DNA of 16,078 bases from Proteobacteria bacterium UBA3413. GTDB taxonomy: Bacteria > Pseudomonadota > Gammaproteobacteria > Magnimaribacterales > D2472. The stretch spans positions 31,180 to 47,257 of the forward strand of contig DEOR01000036.1 in the NCBI GenBank assembly GCA_002358345.1, read 5' to 3'. A program made the translations under genes and the position numbers. Positions within the stretch are counted from its first letter, which is position 1. The number at the start of each line of letters is the position of its first letter. The notes under the pieces were generated by a model. It had not been told where the DNA came from and ran no database searches. It was given only the letters and a program-made list of their open reading frames with translations. Positions 15,678 through 16,078 of the stretch are shown piece by piece.

Positions 15678-16078
15678 TTGAATCGTTTACTTGTATCAAA
15701 AATTCTGGCTGGCTCAATTGGCCTCCTCTGCGTATTTCTAGCTTATAACCATAACAAATCAGCGACCTACGAGATTGGTGGCAGTATTTATGGGACTTAT
15801 TGGAAATTAGTTTCGCCCGACTATATCCCAGACTCCATCAAGCATTCTATTGTTAATGAGTTGGATAGAATTGATTTAATTGCTTCAAATTATAAGCTTA
15901 ATTCAGAGCTATCTTTGTTGAATCAAGCTCCACTAAATACTAATATTAAAGTCAGTCAAGAATTAAGAGATTTACTAGTCTTTGCAGAAAATATCACTCT
16001 ATTAACTGATGGGGCGTATGACGTCACGCTCGGCAAATTAGTAATTCAAGCGGGATTTGGTCCGGAGGTGAATGCCGA
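15678..16078 (+). CDS. apbE: FAD:protein FMN transferase ApbE, N-terminal part
   Basis: ApbE splits FAD and attaches FMN to threonine residues, here most likely Thr237 of NqrB and Thr227 of NqrC. The window ends after 133 codons. Visible family motifs are the opening GGSIYGTYWKLV (34-45), NSELSLLNQ (75-83) and LTDGAYDVTLGKLVIQAGFG (109-128), which corresponds to the classic Mg- and flavin-binding G-A-[FY]-D-[IV]-T region. The only plausible start is the TTG at 15678, because the frame is the same as that of nqrF, whose TAA lies 9 bp upstream. GGTGGG at 15660-15665 may serve as a distant ribosome site. Residues 8-23 are hydrophobic, consistent with a membrane anchor or export signal; a Cys is present (GLLC18) but it is not a proper lipobox. 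Confidence 0.9.
   Translation, partial: MNRLLVSKILAGSIGLLCVFLAYNHNKSATYEIGGSIYGTYWKLVSPDYIPDSIKHSIVNELDRIDLIASNYKLNSELSLLNQAPLNTNIKVSQELRDLLVFAENITLLTDGAYDVTLGKLVIQAGFGPEVNA

Noticed and set aside
1..16078. CRISPR array, insertion sequence, prophage, tRNA or rRNA genes
   Set aside because: No regularly spaced repeats, transposase or integrase reading frames, terminal inverted repeats or RNA gene signatures were seen, and all genes are core metabolic or housekeeping.

Overview
The window is a moderately AT-rich stretch of a gammaproteobacterial chromosome, almost completely coding. The complete Na+-translocating NADH:quinone oxidoreductase operon (nqrA-F) followed by apbE, the compact spacing and the heteromeric acyl-CoA dehydrogenase pair point to a marine, streamlined heterotroph (inference; the genus cannot be fixed from sequence alone). 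From memory, the order csiV-mfd-gap-nqrABCDEF-apbE is also found in Pseudomonas aeruginosa, so this is a conserved chromosomal neighbourhood rather than a mobile island. No transposase, integrase, phage gene, tRNA, rRNA or CRISPR array was seen.

Layout. The left edge carries the C-terminus of a PspE-like rhodanese (+ strand), which faces trmA (tRNA m5U54 methyltransferase, - strand). A short divergent spacer separates trmA from nfuA (Fe-S carrier, + strand). nfuA runs tail to tail into csiV (peptidoglycan-binding envelope protein, - strand), which overlaps the end of mfd (transcription-repair coupling factor, - strand). A roughly 50-bp divergent promoter region separates mfd from a + strand series: acyl-CoA dehydrogenase large subunit, acyl-CoA dehydrogenase small subunit, and an N-terminally extended glyceraldehyde-3-phosphate dehydrogenase. 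After a 53-bp gap holding a good promoter come nqrA, B, C, D, E and F, mostly with overlapping stops and starts, and then the first part of apbE, cut by the right edge.

How they work together. The acyl-CoA dehydrogenases and GAPDH feed reducing equivalents into central metabolism. Nqr oxidises NADH, reduces ubiquinone and exports Na+. ApbE attaches the covalent FMNs to NqrB and NqrC, and NfuA can deliver Fe-S clusters to Fe-S proteins; NqrF and NqrD/E carry such centres.

No wholly new system is evident. The most interesting signals are regulatory and structural. Two separate divergent intergenic regions contain the same octamer AGTATAAT, which reads as a -10 box on both strands. The mfd and trmA transcripts appear leaderless or nearly so. 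A 44-codon ORF may be leaderless and is stop-start coupled to nfuA. The small acyl-CoA dehydrogenase subunit lacks a catalytic glutamate at both known positions.
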